Positions 18,557-27,201 of a stretch of DNA of 64,000 nt are shown here, one piece after another. The stretch is from Negadavirga shengliensis (GTDB taxonomy: Bacteria; Bacteroidota; Bacteroidia; Cytophagales; Cyclobacteriaceae), in the NCBI RefSeq assembly GCF_042652345.1, contig NZ_JBHSJJ010000003.1, positions 310,001 to 374,000 on the forward strand. The letters are read 5' to 3'. Position numbers and translations under genes: made by a program. Position 1 is the stretch's first letter; each line of letters opens with the position of its first letter. The notes beneath the pieces were generated by a model that saw only the letters and a program-made list of their open reading frames with translations, was not told the origin of the DNA and did not search any database.

Positions 18557-18793
18557 TTATTTTACGTTAGCCTCCAAATAGCTAACCGCCTGACCTACTG
18601 TGCCTATTTGCTCAGCCTGGTCGTCCGGAATAGAAATGTTGAATTCTTTTTCGAATTCCATGATAAGCTCCACTGTATCTAGTGAGTCTGCTCCAAGGTC
18701 ATTGGTGAAGCTCGCTTCAGGAGTAACTTCCGATTCTTCTACGCCCAACTTATCAACGATAATGGCTTTTACTTTTTGTGCAATTTCAGACAT
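18557..18793 (-). CDS. acpP: Acyl carrier protein
   Basis: 78 residues, highly acidic, with the phosphopantetheine attachment serine S37 in GADSLDTVELIM. It carries growing acyl chains as thioesters for fatty-acid synthesis. First gene of the acpP-fabF-rnc unit. The promoter must lie in the 148-base divergent gap shared with the IPExxxVDY gene; I did not find a full consensus on this strand. Confidence 0.98.
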   Translation of the reverse strand: MSEIAQKVKAIIVDKLGVEESEVTPEASFTNDLGADSLDTVELIMEFEKEFNISIPDDQAEQIGTVGQAVSYLEANVK

Positions 18794-18913
18794 TTTGTGA
18801 TCAGTTTAGTTTAAACACTCCGCAAAGAAAAATATTTAATACCTTAATGTCAAAAAAAATAGTAAACTAAATTAAGAACTTTCTTCTTGATATAGAAGTT
18901 GGAATAAAATTTT

Positions 18914-18921
18914 TAACTTTG
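18914..18921 (+). promoter_or_regulatory. Bacteroidota-type -7 box (TAACTTTG)
   Basis: TAACTTTG fits the TAnnTTTG -7 consensus and lies 20 bases before the ATG of the IPExxxVDY gene. A TTG at 18887-18889 is the nearest -33 candidate, with a slightly long spacing of 24. Likely promoter of that gene, perhaps also reading into pyk. Confidence 0.45.
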
Positions 18922-18941
18922 TTTTTTTAAATTCTTCCTAA

Positions 18942-19370
18942 ATGAAGAAAAGCAAACTCCTTGTTGAAACCTCGTTTGATTTTGATCTTTTAGGTCTTGT
19001 AGCTCCCATTAAGGACTATAAACTGGCTTGGCTGATCAATGATTCATTAAGGATTAAGCTAAAAAAAACGAAAGACTATCAAATGGAATTTACCAATCAG
19101 CCTGATCTGATTATTTCTCAATTTATTTTGGAAAAAGAGCACGGTTTTATCCAACTGCTGAGGAACAAGTCATATCCTGTGGTCGGTCATTCAAGATATC
19201 TCATACCGGAACTTAGGATCATGGATTACTTTTTAGTCTGTCAGGACTTTACATATGAAATGAATATTAATACGTATATTGACGGCCTTTCCAAAATAAG
19301 GCAAATCCAGAACGTAGTGAAAATAGACGTAAACAAATTAAAATCTAAGGATAACCTTTTAACTTATTAA
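18942..19370 (+). CDS. IPExxxVDY family protein
   Basis: 142 residues, no signal peptide or membrane segment. It contains the family-defining motif as IPELRIMDYFL at about residues 88-98, where the usual VDY reads MDY. The family is found in Bacteroidota and has no known function; it is often next to pyruvate kinase, as here (12 bases upstream of pyk). The tight spacing suggests co-transcription and possibly a role tied to glycolytic output, but this is only context. Confidence 0.85.
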   Translation: MKKSKLLVETSFDFDLLGLVAPIKDYKLAWLINDSLRIKLKKTKDYQMEFTNQPDLIISQFILEKEHGFIQLLRNKSYPVVGHSRYLIPELRIMDYFLVCQDFTYEMNINTYIDGLSKIRQIQNVVKIDVNKLKSKDNLLTY

Positions 19371-19382
19371 AAAAACGCAAAG

Positions 19383-20813
19383 ATGAGAGTACCTATTTTT
19401 AATAAAACCAAGATTTTGGCAACGGTGGGACCGGCGAGTAACAGCAAGGAAACGCTGATGGAGCTGGTGATGGCCGGAGCTGATATCTTCAGGTTGAACT
19501 TCTCCCATGGAGATCATGAAGTGCATGCCGGCGTAATCAAGACCATCCGTGAAATCAACAGTGAACTTAATCTTAATATAGGTATACTTCAGGACCTTCA
19601 GGGACCTAAAATCAGGGTTGGAGACGTGGAAAATAATGGTGTGCTGATAAAGCAGGGAGATCAGATCACCATCACTAATGATCCTGTAATGGGCACCTCC
19701 TCATTGGTAAGCACTGTCTATCAAAACCTGCCCAATGATGTCGTACAAGGTGATAGAATATTAATCGATGATGGTAACCTGGAATTGGTGGTGTTGAATA
19801 CTGATGGGAAAAATGTAGTGTGTACGGTGGTCCACGGAGGTATTCTGAAATCAAGAAAAGGAATCAACCTGCCCAATACCAAGATCAGTGCGCCTTCCCT
19901 CACTGAAAAGGATATAGAAGATCTGGAATTTGGACTGGCCAATGATGTGGACTGGATAGCCCTGTCTTTTGTCAGGACTGCGGAAGACATTACAGACCTT
20001 CGTGAAAGAATATCCAAAGCAGGCAAGGACTGTAAAATTGTGGCCAAAATAGAAAAACCCGAAGCCCTGACCAATATAGATGAGATCATCGCGGCTACGG
20101 ACTCCATTATGGTGGCAAGGGGGGATCTTGGTGTGGAAGTGCCTATGGAAATCGTGCCTCTTTGGCAGAAAAAGATGGTAGAGAAATGTAAACTTGCCTG
20201 CAAGCCGGTGATCATTGCCACCCAAATGATGGAAAGCATGATCGTTAACCCCAGGCCTACCAGGGCAGAAAGCAACGACGTGGCCAATGCCGTGCTGGAC
20301 GGAGCGGACGCAGTCATGCTTTCGGCGGAAACAGCTTCCGGTAAATTCCCCATAGCGGCCGTTAAAGCCATGAGCAGCATTGTGGATTATATTGAAAAAA
20401 ATGCCGAAATCTATCATAATCTATACAAAATCCCTGAAGACACCGACAGCTATCTTAGCAACAACATACTTTTAATGGCAAGCAGGCTGTCAAGGAATGT
20501 GAAAGCAAAGGCGATCGTTGGCATCACCACTTCTGGCTTTACGGCATTCAGGGTATCTTCCCACCGGCCTTCTGCCGGAATTTTTGTCTTTACAAGGAAT
20601 AAAAAACTGATCACTCAACTGAGTTTGGTTTGGGGGGTCCGGGCTTATTATTATGATAAACAAACATCGACCGACGGGACATTCCAGGATATTCAGGATA
20701 CGCTGAAAAAAGAAGGGCATGTGACAGAGGGGGACATCATCATCAATACCGCCAGCATGCCGCTGAAAGCAAAAGGTAAAACCAATATGATGAAGATACA
20801 TGTGGTAGAATAA
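19383..20813 (+). CDS. pyk: Pyruvate kinase
   Basis: 476 residues. The N-terminal TKILATVGPASNS, the Mg/substrate region AKIEKPEAL, the VARGDLGVEVP motif and the IATQMMESMI helix are all present, followed by the C-terminal allosteric domain (about 350-476). It converts phosphoenolpyruvate and ADP to pyruvate and ATP, the last step of glycolysis; pfkA is in the same window. A strong terminator follows. Confidence 0.98.
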   Translation: MRVPIFNKTKILATVGPASNSKETLMELVMAGADIFRLNFSHGDHEVHAGVIKTIREINSELNLNIGILQDLQGPKIRVGDVENNGVLIKQGDQITITNDPVMGTSSLVSTVYQNLPNDVVQGDRILIDDGNLELVVLNTDGKNVVCTVVHGGILKSRKGINLPNTKISAPSLTEKDIEDLEFGLANDVDWIALSFVRTAEDITDLRERISKAGKDCKIVAKIEKPEALTNIDEIIAATDSIMVARGDLGVEVPMEIVPLWQKKMVEKCKLACKPVIIATQMMESMIVNPRPTRAESNDVANAVLDGADAVMLSAETASGKFPIAAVKAMSSIVDYIEKNAEIYHNLYKIPEDTDSYLSNNILLMASRLSRNVKAKAIVGITTSGFTAFRVSSHRPSAGIFVFTRNKKLITQLSLVWGVRAYYYDKQTSTDGTFQDIQDTLKKEGHVTEGDIIINTASMPLKAKGKTNMMKIHVVE

Positions 20814-20829
20814 ACACTGTAACTCCTCA

Positions 20830-20873
20830 AAAAAAGCCAAGTTCCTGTTGTTTTATCGGGGCTTGGCTTTTTT
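20830..20873 (+). terminator. Rho-independent terminator of pyk
   Basis: Inverted repeat with 12-bp arms AAAAAAGCCAAG and CTTGGCTTTTTT separated by 20 bases, ending in a T run, 17 bases past the pyk stop codon. Confidence 0.85.
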
Positions 20874-20932
20874 CATTTATCGCCCCCAGAAAACTTAAAG
20901 ATAAATAGGATTGAGTGCGCTCTGCCTCCGGT

Positions 20933-22516
20933 TTAATTGCCGGTTTCATCGTGAGGGGATATCGGCCCCCTGGGTTTCACCATGATTACTTTTTCCTTAT
21001 CCACCATCACGGCGCCCGGAGCCGAGCCTTTTACTTTTCTTACAAACTTACATGGGGTATAAATCACAGCGGATAGGCTTTCATTTCTGTTTTTGGAGTA
21101 ATGGGCAGCAAGTTCGGCAGCTCTTTCAAGCACGTTTTTGGGAAGCTGCATGCCCGACTGGTACTTGATGATGACGTGGGATCCGGAGACATCTTTGGCG
21201 TGAAGCCAAAGGTCTTCCTTCCAGGCATATCTCCGAAGCATCTCATCATTGGCTTTGGCTGACTTTCCTACCAGGATCTCAAACCCTCCGTGCTCAAACC
21301 GCTTAAATGGAGTGGCTTCCTGGTCCTGCTTTTTGGAGGGTGTCAGACCTCTGTGTTGAATGAAGGCCTTTAAGGCTTTAAAATCGGCAATTGAGGTGAC
21401 CTCCTCCAAATCCATCTCAAGCTGCGCCAACAACGCTTCTTTGACTTCCAGGTTTTTTCGAAGCTGGTCAAATTCGATTTTCCGGTTTTTGTTTTTACGG
21501 TAAAGGTTTTCAGCATGCTTTTGAGGTGTTAACCCTTTCTTAATATGTACTTCTATCTCTTCATTCCTATAGAAATCAAAAAGCTGCACAGATTCCTTCC
21601 CTTTGGGTATTTGGTGAAGGTTGGCCATGATAACGTCCGCTATCTGGCTGGGAGGCGCTTCATCTTCCATCGCCCGGAGCTTTTCCCTCGTTTTCTTGAC
21701 ATACGCTTCGGTTTTCCGCTTTTGGTCCAGCAGGTTTTTGATAATGCTCTCTTTTTTTCCCTCAAAAGCGTGGTAAACCACAGCGTACCGGTAGTACAGG
21801 TTGGCAGCTTCTATCGGATCGGTGGTGGAGGACAATGGGTTGTCACAGGGCAGTAAGGTGAGCAGATAACCGGATCCCTCGTTATACACGGAAAATAAGG
21901 GACTTTCCAGCATGTCCATTACCTGTTGCATCAGGCGGTACTTTCCCTCCAGGTCTGTTTCAAGGTATCCCGCTTTTTTTAACCATTCCCTGGGGAGTTT
22001 TCCCAGGGTCGGGAGGAATTTAGAAGCATTGCCATCCAGCTCTACAAACCTTTCTTTTGTAAGGTTCAGCGGGTTTTGGAGTTGTTGGATATGGAGGGTG
22101 TTGTCCTCCCGGAGTTCTTTTCTGAACAATGAAACCGGGGGCTGATCAATGTCATCATATAACAACACGTTGCTTCTGCTTCCGTGCATTTTGAACAGGA
22201 GCAAATGTCCGGAATCAAAACGGATGTAAAAGGCTCTCTCAAACTCCAGCAGGGTGATATGGGTGACCTTCAGGCCGACCAAGTCTTCAAAGAGGCTGAT
22301 GTTGTTCTTTTTACTTCTCTTGAAGTCTTTGGGGAAACTAAGGCAGGTGTTGGAGGGAAGAAGGAGGGCCCTTATAAAAAAACTGCTTCCTTGATGATGA
22401 AATTCCAGGATGAGCTCTTCTTTGTTCTGGGAAAAACATTCGGAGACCACGGAGCCGGTGAGGCGCCGCTGTAGGGCGGGACATAAAAACCGAAAATAAT
22501 GGTAGTTGAGATGCAT
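20933..22516 (-). CDS. NFACT family protein (RqcH/Tae2-like)
   Basis: 527 residues. Order: NFACT-N domain (1-about 200, with FKMHGSRSNVLLYDD), two helix-hairpin regions and a coiled-coil middle (about 270-400), and the NFACT-R domain at the C-terminus (WLHAKDVSGSHVIIKYQSG and later PGAVMVDKEKVIMV). Homologues bind stalled 50S-peptidyl-tRNA complexes and recruit tRNA to add C-terminal tails for degradation. At the place where I expect the conserved DR dipeptide of RqcH, this protein reads ER (E93-R94, LEFERAFYIRF). Whether it still makes tails is uncertain. It follows the MBL-fold gene by one base. Confidence 0.82.
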   Translation of the reverse strand: MHLNYHYFRFLCPALQRRLTGSVVSECFSQNKEELILEFHHQGSSFFIRALLLPSNTCLSFPKDFKRSKKNNISLFEDLVGLKVTHITLLEFERAFYIRFDSGHLLLFKMHGSRSNVLLYDDIDQPPVSLFRKELREDNTLHIQQLQNPLNLTKERFVELDGNASKFLPTLGKLPREWLKKAGYLETDLEGKYRLMQQVMDMLESPLFSVYNEGSGYLLTLLPCDNPLSSTTDPIEAANLYYRYAVVYHAFEGKKESIIKNLLDQKRKTEAYVKKTREKLRAMEDEAPPSQIADVIMANLHQIPKGKESVQLFDFYRNEEIEVHIKKGLTPQKHAENLYRKNKNRKIEFDQLRKNLEVKEALLAQLEMDLEEVTSIADFKALKAFIQHRGLTPSKKQDQEATPFKRFEHGGFEILVGKSAKANDEMLRRYAWKEDLWLHAKDVSGSHVIIKYQSGMQLPKNVLERAAELAAHYSKNRNESLSAVIYTPCKFVRKVKGSAPGAVMVDKEKVIMVKPRGPISPHDETGN

Positions 22517-22517
22517 A

Positions 22518-23279
22518 TCATAGGGATATTTTCAGACCGTCATAAGCGAGCGCGACATTCCCGGGCAGGTTTTCCTCCACCTTTCGGTGTAGGCCTAGCC
22601 TATGGCTTACATGGGTAAAATAAGCCTGTTGCGGTTTGAGGAAATCAACCAAATCCAAAGCTTCCTGTAAGGTGAAATGGGAGATGTGCGGCTTGGTTTG
22701 AAGTGCATTGAGAACCAGTACTTTGGTCCCTTCCATTTTCTTAAGTTCTTCCTGTGGGATCTGGTTGGCGTCGGTAATATAGGTAAAGTCATGGATCCGG
22801 TATCCGAAGACGGGAAGTTTGTGGTGCATGACCCTGATGGGGGTAAACGGCACGCCTTTCACCTCAAAGGGACGGTTTTCGATTTCATTTATCACCACCC
22901 TTGGGATTCCCGGATACTTCTTTTCCACAAAAATATAGGAGAACTCCGCCATTAGCTGTTGGATAACCTGGGGAGTTCCATAAATGGGGATGTCTATCTG
23001 ATGTTTAAAATTGAAGGGCCTGATGTCATCAAGACCGGCAGTATGGTCTTTGTGTTCATGGGTATACACCACAGCATCCAGTCGGGAAATGGATTCCCGC
23101 AGCATCTGGGATCTAAAATCCGGCCCCGTATCAATAACGATGCTTTTGCCTTCTGTCTCAATATGCAGAGAGCTCCTCAGTCTTTTGTCCCGGTAATCTA
23201 AGGAATTGCATACTTCACAGGAACATCCAATCACCGGTACACCTTGCGATGTTCCTGTTCCCAGAAATGTGATCTTCAA
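22518..23279 (-). CDS. MBL-fold metal-dependent hydrolase, PhnP-like
   Basis: 253 residues. The N-terminal FLGTGTSQGVPVIGC is followed by a cysteine loop (C19-S-C21-E-V-C24) as in PhnP, and the zinc motif YTH74-E-H76-K-D78-H79 is intact, with further ligands at the D in YITDANQ and the H in THVSHRLG. PhnP hydrolyses cyclic ribose phosphates in phosphonate metabolism, but no phn genes are near, so this is probably a general phosphodiesterase of that subfamily. It overlaps the upstream 92-residue gene by four bases and adjoins the NFACT gene. Confidence 0.85.
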   Translation of the reverse strand: MKITFLGTGTSQGVPVIGCSCEVCNSLDYRDKRLRSSLHIETEGKSIVIDTGPDFRSQMLRESISRLDAVVYTHEHKDHTAGLDDIRPFNFKHQIDIPIYGTPQVIQQLMAEFSYIFVEKKYPGIPRVVINEIENRPFEVKGVPFTPIRVMHHKLPVFGYRIHDFTYITDANQIPQEELKKMEGTKVLVLNALQTKPHISHFTLQEALDLVDFLKPQQAYFTHVSHRLGLHRKVEENLPGNVALAYDGLKISL

Positions 23280-23554
23280 AGCTTAAGTTCGGTTTGTTTT
23301 AATTCTATCAGGAAATCCTGCTGCTTTTGGTTTTTAAAGTCCTTAGGGTTGAAGTCCAAAGCTTTCAAAATGTCCAACAGGGCATTTATTTTCCCTTCCA
23401 AAGTAAAATATTTATTGATAATGACAATTTTGGTTTCCTTAAGAACGCAGTAACCGGATTTGAAATTACCTTTTTCGTACCTCAGGTTATATTCAGAAGA
23501 TGCAAAAATACTTTCCAGTTTATCAAGATAACCCTTGGTGTACTTAATCTGCAT
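23276..23554 (-). CDS. Small conserved protein of unknown function
   Basis: 92 residues with no signal peptide or membrane segment. The middle (LRYEKGNFKSGYCVLKETKIVIINKYFT) looks like a compact alpha/beta fold, and the pattern is familiar to me from other Cytophagales, but I know of no function. It starts one base after the response-regulator stop and overlaps the MBL-fold gene by four bases (ATGA), so it is almost certainly a real translated gene in a four- or five-gene unit. Confidence 0.7.
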   Translation of the reverse strand: MQIKYTKGYLDKLESIFASSEYNLRYEKGNFKSGYCVLKETKIVIINKYFTLEGKINALLDILKALDFNPKDFKNQKQQDFLIELKQTELKL

Positions 23555-23555
23555 T

Positions 23556-23936
23556 TTACTTGAAAAGATGTTTTTTTACAGTTGACAGGAGTAAATCGTA
23601 ATCCAGCGGCTTCTGTACGTAATCATTCAGTCCGGCTTTCTTAAAATCGTCCAAAGTATAGTTCTTGTAGTTCCCGGTAATGGCAATGATAGGTATACTG
23701 GATTTTTTTGGATCTGCCAGTGCCCTGACGGCTTTCGTACATTGTATCCCATCCATTACAGGCATGTTGATATCCATCAAAATCAAGTCATAATTTTCTT
23801 TTTCAAGTTTTTCCAACACCTGCTTACCGTTTTTTACAGCAGTAATCTGGAAATTTTCAAACATCAATACATTTTTAGTCAGATTGATGATGACTGAACT
23901 GTCTTCTGCTACCAATACTTTTTTGGGTTCATTCAT
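23556..23936 (-). CDS. Single-domain response regulator
   Basis: 126 residues from the ATG at 23936; the frame is open nine codons further upstream but that part lies within the preceding gene. It is a receiver domain only: VLVAEDSS (acidic pocket D/E11-D12), phospho-acceptor D55 (LILMDINMPVMDG), the conserved T in AITGNY and the K in VQKPLD. It has no output domain, so it probably works as a CheY-like protein or phosphorelay intermediate. It overlaps the REC-Hpt gene by eight bases. Confidence 0.88.
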   Translation of the reverse strand: MNEPKKVLVAEDSSVIINLTKNVLMFENFQITAVKNGKQVLEKLEKENYDLILMDINMPVMDGIQCTKAVRALADPKKSSIPIIAITGNYKNYTLDDFKKAGLNDYVQKPLDYDLLLSTVKKHLFK

Positions 23937-24684
23937 GTTTTTCAAATATTTTCCTTTTATCAATCATTTCCTTAAAATTATCGAGGCTTTTTTCAAGCTT
24001 GTCTAAATCCTCATTTATATTATTAAAATTCGCATTTTTAATGTTCATTTCAAACTCGGCGACCATGTTGTACAAGCCGGTCAATCCCAGACTGCCCGAA
24101 TTTCCCTTTAAAATATGCAGTTTTTCTCCAATTTCCCGAAAGTTTTTTAAATCTATCAGCATTTTTATTTCTTTCACCAGAATCTCCGCCTCCTCCCAAA
24201 AATCATTATATACGGATTTGATATTTTCAATGGTGTGGTATTTAAGGAGTTGGAGAACGATGGTCTCATCAAAATCGCCGTTTTTGTCTCCCGTCGGGGC
24301 AAGGTCTTTTTTCTTGCCGGTTTTATGTAAATGGTAGTAAATTGTCTCCAATAAATCTTTGGGTTTCACTGGCTTCGCAATGAAATCATCAAATCCCGTG
24401 GACAGAAAATACTCACGGTCCCCCTGGTCCGAATAAGCTGATATGGCTATAATGGGGATATTGGTGATTTCTTCTTCCCGGATGATTTTTAAAGTGGATA
24501 TGCCGTCCAATCTCGGCATTTGAATATCCATCAATATGACATCGTATTTCTCTTCCCGAAGTTTTTCAATCGCTTCGATGCCATCAGCTGCGGTGTCGAA
24601 AAAATAATTGTGGCCGATAATGTTTTCGAAAACTTTTCTGTTCAGCGCATTATCGTCTACAATCAAGACTTTCTTGTTTTTCAT
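23929..24684 (-). CDS. Hybrid receiver and Hpt phosphotransfer protein
   Basis: 251 residues with a receiver domain (1-about 120; phospho-acceptor D53 in VILMDIQMPRLDG) and a C-terminal histidine phosphotransfer domain with H190 in KLHILKGNSGSLGL. The domain order REC-Hpt, coupled to a second receiver gene downstream, is that of a phosphorelay, but no sensor kinase lies nearby; the kinase must be encoded elsewhere. Divergent from miaA with a 49-base gap to the miaA start. Confidence 0.88.
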   Translation of the reverse strand: MKNKKVLIVDDNALNRKVFENIIGHNYFFDTAADGIEAIEKLREEKYDVILMDIQMPRLDGISTLKIIREEEITNIPIIAISAYSDQGDREYFLSTGFDDFIAKPVKPKDLLETIYYHLHKTGKKKDLAPTGDKNGDFDETIVLQLLKYHTIENIKSVYNDFWEEAEILVKEIKMLIDLKNFREIGEKLHILKGNSGSLGLTGLYNMVAEFEMNIKNANFNNINEDLDKLEKSLDNFKEMIDKRKIFEKHE

Positions 24685-24733
24685 CTTTGAAATTCATTAT
24701 ATTTCGAATCGGATACCTTTCTATTGTTCAGTT

Positions 24734-25648
24734 TTGACTACAAATCACAAAATTCTTTTGATTATAGCCGGGCCAACTGCTGTGGGCAAGACCGATTTGT
24801 GCATAAATTTAGCCAAAAGATTGAATACCCCTATTATTTCTGCTGATAGTAGACAATTTTTTAAGGAAATGAATATCGGTACAGCCAAGCCATCAGCTCA
24901 TGACATGAAAAATGGACCTCATTTTTTTGTCAATTCCCATTCCATTCACGACGAATATGATGTGAGAAAGTTTGAGAAGGACGTAATGGAACTTCTTGGA
25001 CAACTTTTTGAAAACCATGATGTGGTGATCATGACCGGTGGGTCCGGGCTTTATATCAATGCAGTGACCGAGGGGTTGGATGAAATGCCTGAGATAGACA
25101 AGGACGTAAGGATAATGCTCAACAAGCTATATAGGGAAGAGGGGCTAAAGGTTTTGCAGGCTAAATTGGCAGAAGTAGATCCGGATTATTATCAAATGGT
25201 GGACCTGAACAATCCGCAGCGTCTCATCCGCGCTTTGGAGGTTAGTTATGGAACGGGGCGGCCTTATAGCAGCTACCGGGTAAAAGTGAAAACAGAGAGG
25301 CCATTTCACGCGATAAAAATAGCCCTTTACCGGGACAGAAATGAGCTATACGACCGAATTGATGCCCGGATGGATGACATGATAAGCCAGGGGCTGTTTG
25401 AGGAAGCGGCTGCCCTTTATCCGTTCAGGCACCTGAATGCCTTACAAACGGTTGGATACAGGGAGATTTTTGATTATATGGACGGGCTGTATGACAGGGA
25501 AGAGGCAATAAGGCTTCTGAAAAGAAATTCCAGAAGGTATGCGAAAAGACAGATGACCTGGCTGAGAAAGGATGAGACGTATACTTGGTTCCATCCGGCA
25601 GAACAGGAAAGGATTTTTGATTTTATTGCCTGTCAAATGGCTTTATGA
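24734..25648 (+). CDS. miaA: tRNA dimethylallyltransferase
   Basis: 304 residues from a TTG at 24734, giving TTNHKILLIIAGPTAVGKTD; a longer frame upstream runs into the divergent response-regulator gene and has no family similarity. The P-loop GPTAVGKT and the SADSRQ motif are intact, as is the TGGSGLYINAVTEGLDEMP region. MiaA adds the dimethylallyl group to N6 of A37 in tRNAs reading UNN codons. Its 3' end overlaps the end of the convergent small membrane protein gene by 16 bases. Confidence 0.93.
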   Translation: MTTNHKILLIIAGPTAVGKTDLCINLAKRLNTPIISADSRQFFKEMNIGTAKPSAHDMKNGPHFFVNSHSIHDEYDVRKFEKDVMELLGQLFENHDVVIMTGGSGLYINAVTEGLDEMPEIDKDVRIMLNKLYREEGLKVLQAKLAEVDPDYYQMVDLNNPQRLIRALEVSYGTGRPYSSYRVKVKTERPFHAIKIALYRDRNELYDRIDARMDDMISQGLFEEAAALYPFRHLNALQTVGYREIFDYMDGLYDREEAIRLLKRNSRRYAKRQMTWLRKDETYTWFHPAEQERIFDFIACQMAL

Positions 25649-26007
25649 CCCATGATTGACGCCACCATGGAATAGGGTTTTTTGGTGAGAAGGCTTTGGT
25701 ATTGGTACAGGGCTTTTTTGCAAGCGACAAGTTTTGATTTTGCCAAAAGGGCCAATGATTCATGCTGATTGTCAAATTCAGGCAGTTTTTTGAGTCCATA
25801 ATAATGCCTTTCAAAGTTTTCCAAATTTTTGTCTTCCGGTAGCATGCCGGGCGCATCCAGTTCTTTGTGCAACCGGGTTATGAGTCCGATAAACTCTTCG
25901 AGATCGGTTTGGAATTCTTTCTTTTTCTTTTGAAAACTTTGGTGGACTATAGCGATAAAGAGGAATACAAAAGCCCCAAGGGTAATAAATATCGGTATAA
26001 ATCCCAT
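25633..26007 (-). CDS. Small membrane-anchored protein of unknown function
   Basis: 124 residues: one N-terminal membrane helix (IPIFITLGAFVFLFIAIVHQ) followed by a basic stretch and a helical soluble part. No known domain recognised. It starts one base downstream of the pfkA stop codon, so it is co-transcribed with pfkA, and it overlaps the end of miaA convergently. The basic residues after the helix suggest the C-terminal part is cytoplasmic. Confidence 0.65.
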   Translation of the reverse strand: MGFIPIFITLGAFVFLFIAIVHQSFQKKKKEFQTDLEEFIGLITRLHKELDAPGMLPEDKNLENFERHYYGLKKLPEFDNQHESLALLAKSKLVACKKALYQYQSLLTKKPYSMVASIMGHKAI

Positions 26008-26008
26008 T

Positions 26009-26983
26009 TTAGATACTGAGCATTTCCTGAAGTCTCAGGTATTCTTCACTCAAAGGTTTATCCTTGGTAATACAATCCTCAAAAGGCGTATACACTACCT
26101 TGTCGTTGATGATACCGGCCATGCAATTGGATTTGCCCTGAAGCAGACCTTCTACAGCTGCCATCCCGCTTCTGCTCCCCAAAATCCGGTCTTTGGCGGT
26201 AGGATTGCCTCCACGTTGGATATGGCCCAAGGTGGTAACCTTGAACTCCTTGTCCTCTTCTTTGAAGTGGGCCTTTACCTTATCCATGATGTGGGCGGCT
26301 CCTCCTTCTTCATCACCCTCGGCCACTACCACGATGCTGGAAGTCTTGGATTTTCTCAAACCTTTGAGTGATTTGACCACATCATCGATGGTGGTTTTGG
26401 TCTCCGGAACCATGACCAACTCCGCTCCGCCACCTATAGCACATTCAATGGCAATATAGCCACTGTCTCTGCCCATCACTTCGACAAAAAATATCCGGTC
26501 GTGAGCCGCAGCCGTGTCCCGGATTTTGTCAATGGCCTCAAGTGCCGTATTGACAGCGGTGTCAAATCCGATGGTATAGTCCGTCCCATAGATGTCGTTG
26601 TCTATGGTGCCTGGACAGCCCACGGTAGGAATGCCGAACTCTTCGAAGAAAATTTTTGCTCCTGTAAAGGTGCCGTCCCCTCCGATGGCTATCAAGCCCT
26701 CAATGCCATGGCTTTGGAGTTGCTCATATGCTTTTTTTCTTCCCTCCTTAGTCCTGAAGGCTTCACTTCTGGCGGACTTCAAAACGGTACCCCCTCTTTG
26801 AAGAATATTGCTGACGGAATGGGATTGCATTTTTCTGATATCCCCTCGGATCATGCCATCATAGCCGTACATGATGCTGTAAACTTCTAATTTATGATAT
26901 ATGCCTGTCCGCACTACGGATCGTACACAAGCGTTCATGCCGGGAGAGTCGCCGCCGGAAGTAAATACCGCTATTTTTTTCAT
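26009..26983 (-). CDS. pfkA: ATP-dependent 6-phosphofructokinase
   Basis: 324 residues, the usual bacterial length. The ATP site GGDGTFTGA, the catalytic region PGTIDNDIYGTDYTIGFDTA and EVMGRDSGY are present; the G after GGDG indicates ATP rather than pyrophosphate as phosphoryl donor. It commits fructose 6-phosphate to glycolysis. Downstream of typA on the same strand, but separated from it by a terminator and a repeat region. Confidence 0.97.
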   Translation of the reverse strand: MKKIAVFTSGGDSPGMNACVRSVVRTGIYHKLEVYSIMYGYDGMIRGDIRKMQSHSVSNILQRGGTVLKSARSEAFRTKEGRKKAYEQLQSHGIEGLIAIGGDGTFTGAKIFFEEFGIPTVGCPGTIDNDIYGTDYTIGFDTAVNTALEAIDKIRDTAAAHDRIFFVEVMGRDSGYIAIECAIGGGAELVMVPETKTTIDDVVKSLKGLRKSKTSSIVVVAEGDEEGGAAHIMDKVKAHFKEEDKEFKVTTLGHIQRGGNPTAKDRILGSRSGMAAVEGLLQGKSNCMAGIINDKVVYTPFEDCITKDKPLSEEYLRLQEMLSI

Positions 26984-27020
26984 CTGTTTATAATTGGTTT
27001 TTCAATGGTCAGATAGCCTG

Positions 27021-27039
27021 CCCCGAACTTGTTTCGGGG
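27021..27039. repeat. C/G-rich inverted repeat
   Basis: CCCCGAA and TTCGGGG arms of 7 bp around CTTGT, in the gap between pfkA and typA. It resembles the GAACTTGTTTC-core palindromes scattered through Bacteroidota genomes and sits next to the second copy of the dispersed repeat, mirroring the arrangement near 8650. Confidence 0.5.
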
Positions 27040-27060
27040 GAATCTCGCATGATAGATAAT

Positions 27061-27100
27061 CATCCCTCCGTGTGACGATCCCGTCATGCTCGATTTCATG
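27061..27100 (+). repeat. Dispersed intergenic repeat, copy 2
   Basis: Matches 8681-8720 at 31 of 40 aligned positions, without gaps. Lies between pfkA and typA, upstream of the pfkA start on the opposite strand. Confidence 0.5.
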
Positions 27101-27161
27101 AGGTTGATTTTTTAATGTCTAAAATTAATGAATTAACCGTAAGCTTTGGGGAAGATATAAG

Positions 27162-27193
27162 AAAAAATTGGATGGCGGTTACCGTCATCCAAT
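27162..27193 (-). terminator. Rho-independent terminator of typA
   Basis: Hairpin with 13-bp arms ATTGGATGACGGT / ACCGCCATCCAAT (one G-U pair) followed on the minus strand by a run of T, beginning 9 bases after the typA stop codon. Confidence 0.85.
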
Positions 27194-27201
27194 TTATAAA
27201 T

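Noticed and set aside
19721..20417. Long minus-strand open frames of 219 and 188 residues
   Set aside because: They lie entirely inside pyk on the opposite strand, have low-complexity Ser/Ile-rich or His/Phe-rich translations and no family similarity; they are shadows of pyk codon use.
22518..23279. Assignment to phosphonate breakdown (phnP)
   Set aside because: Motifs resemble PhnP, but no phosphonate genes are near, so only the subfamily is stated.
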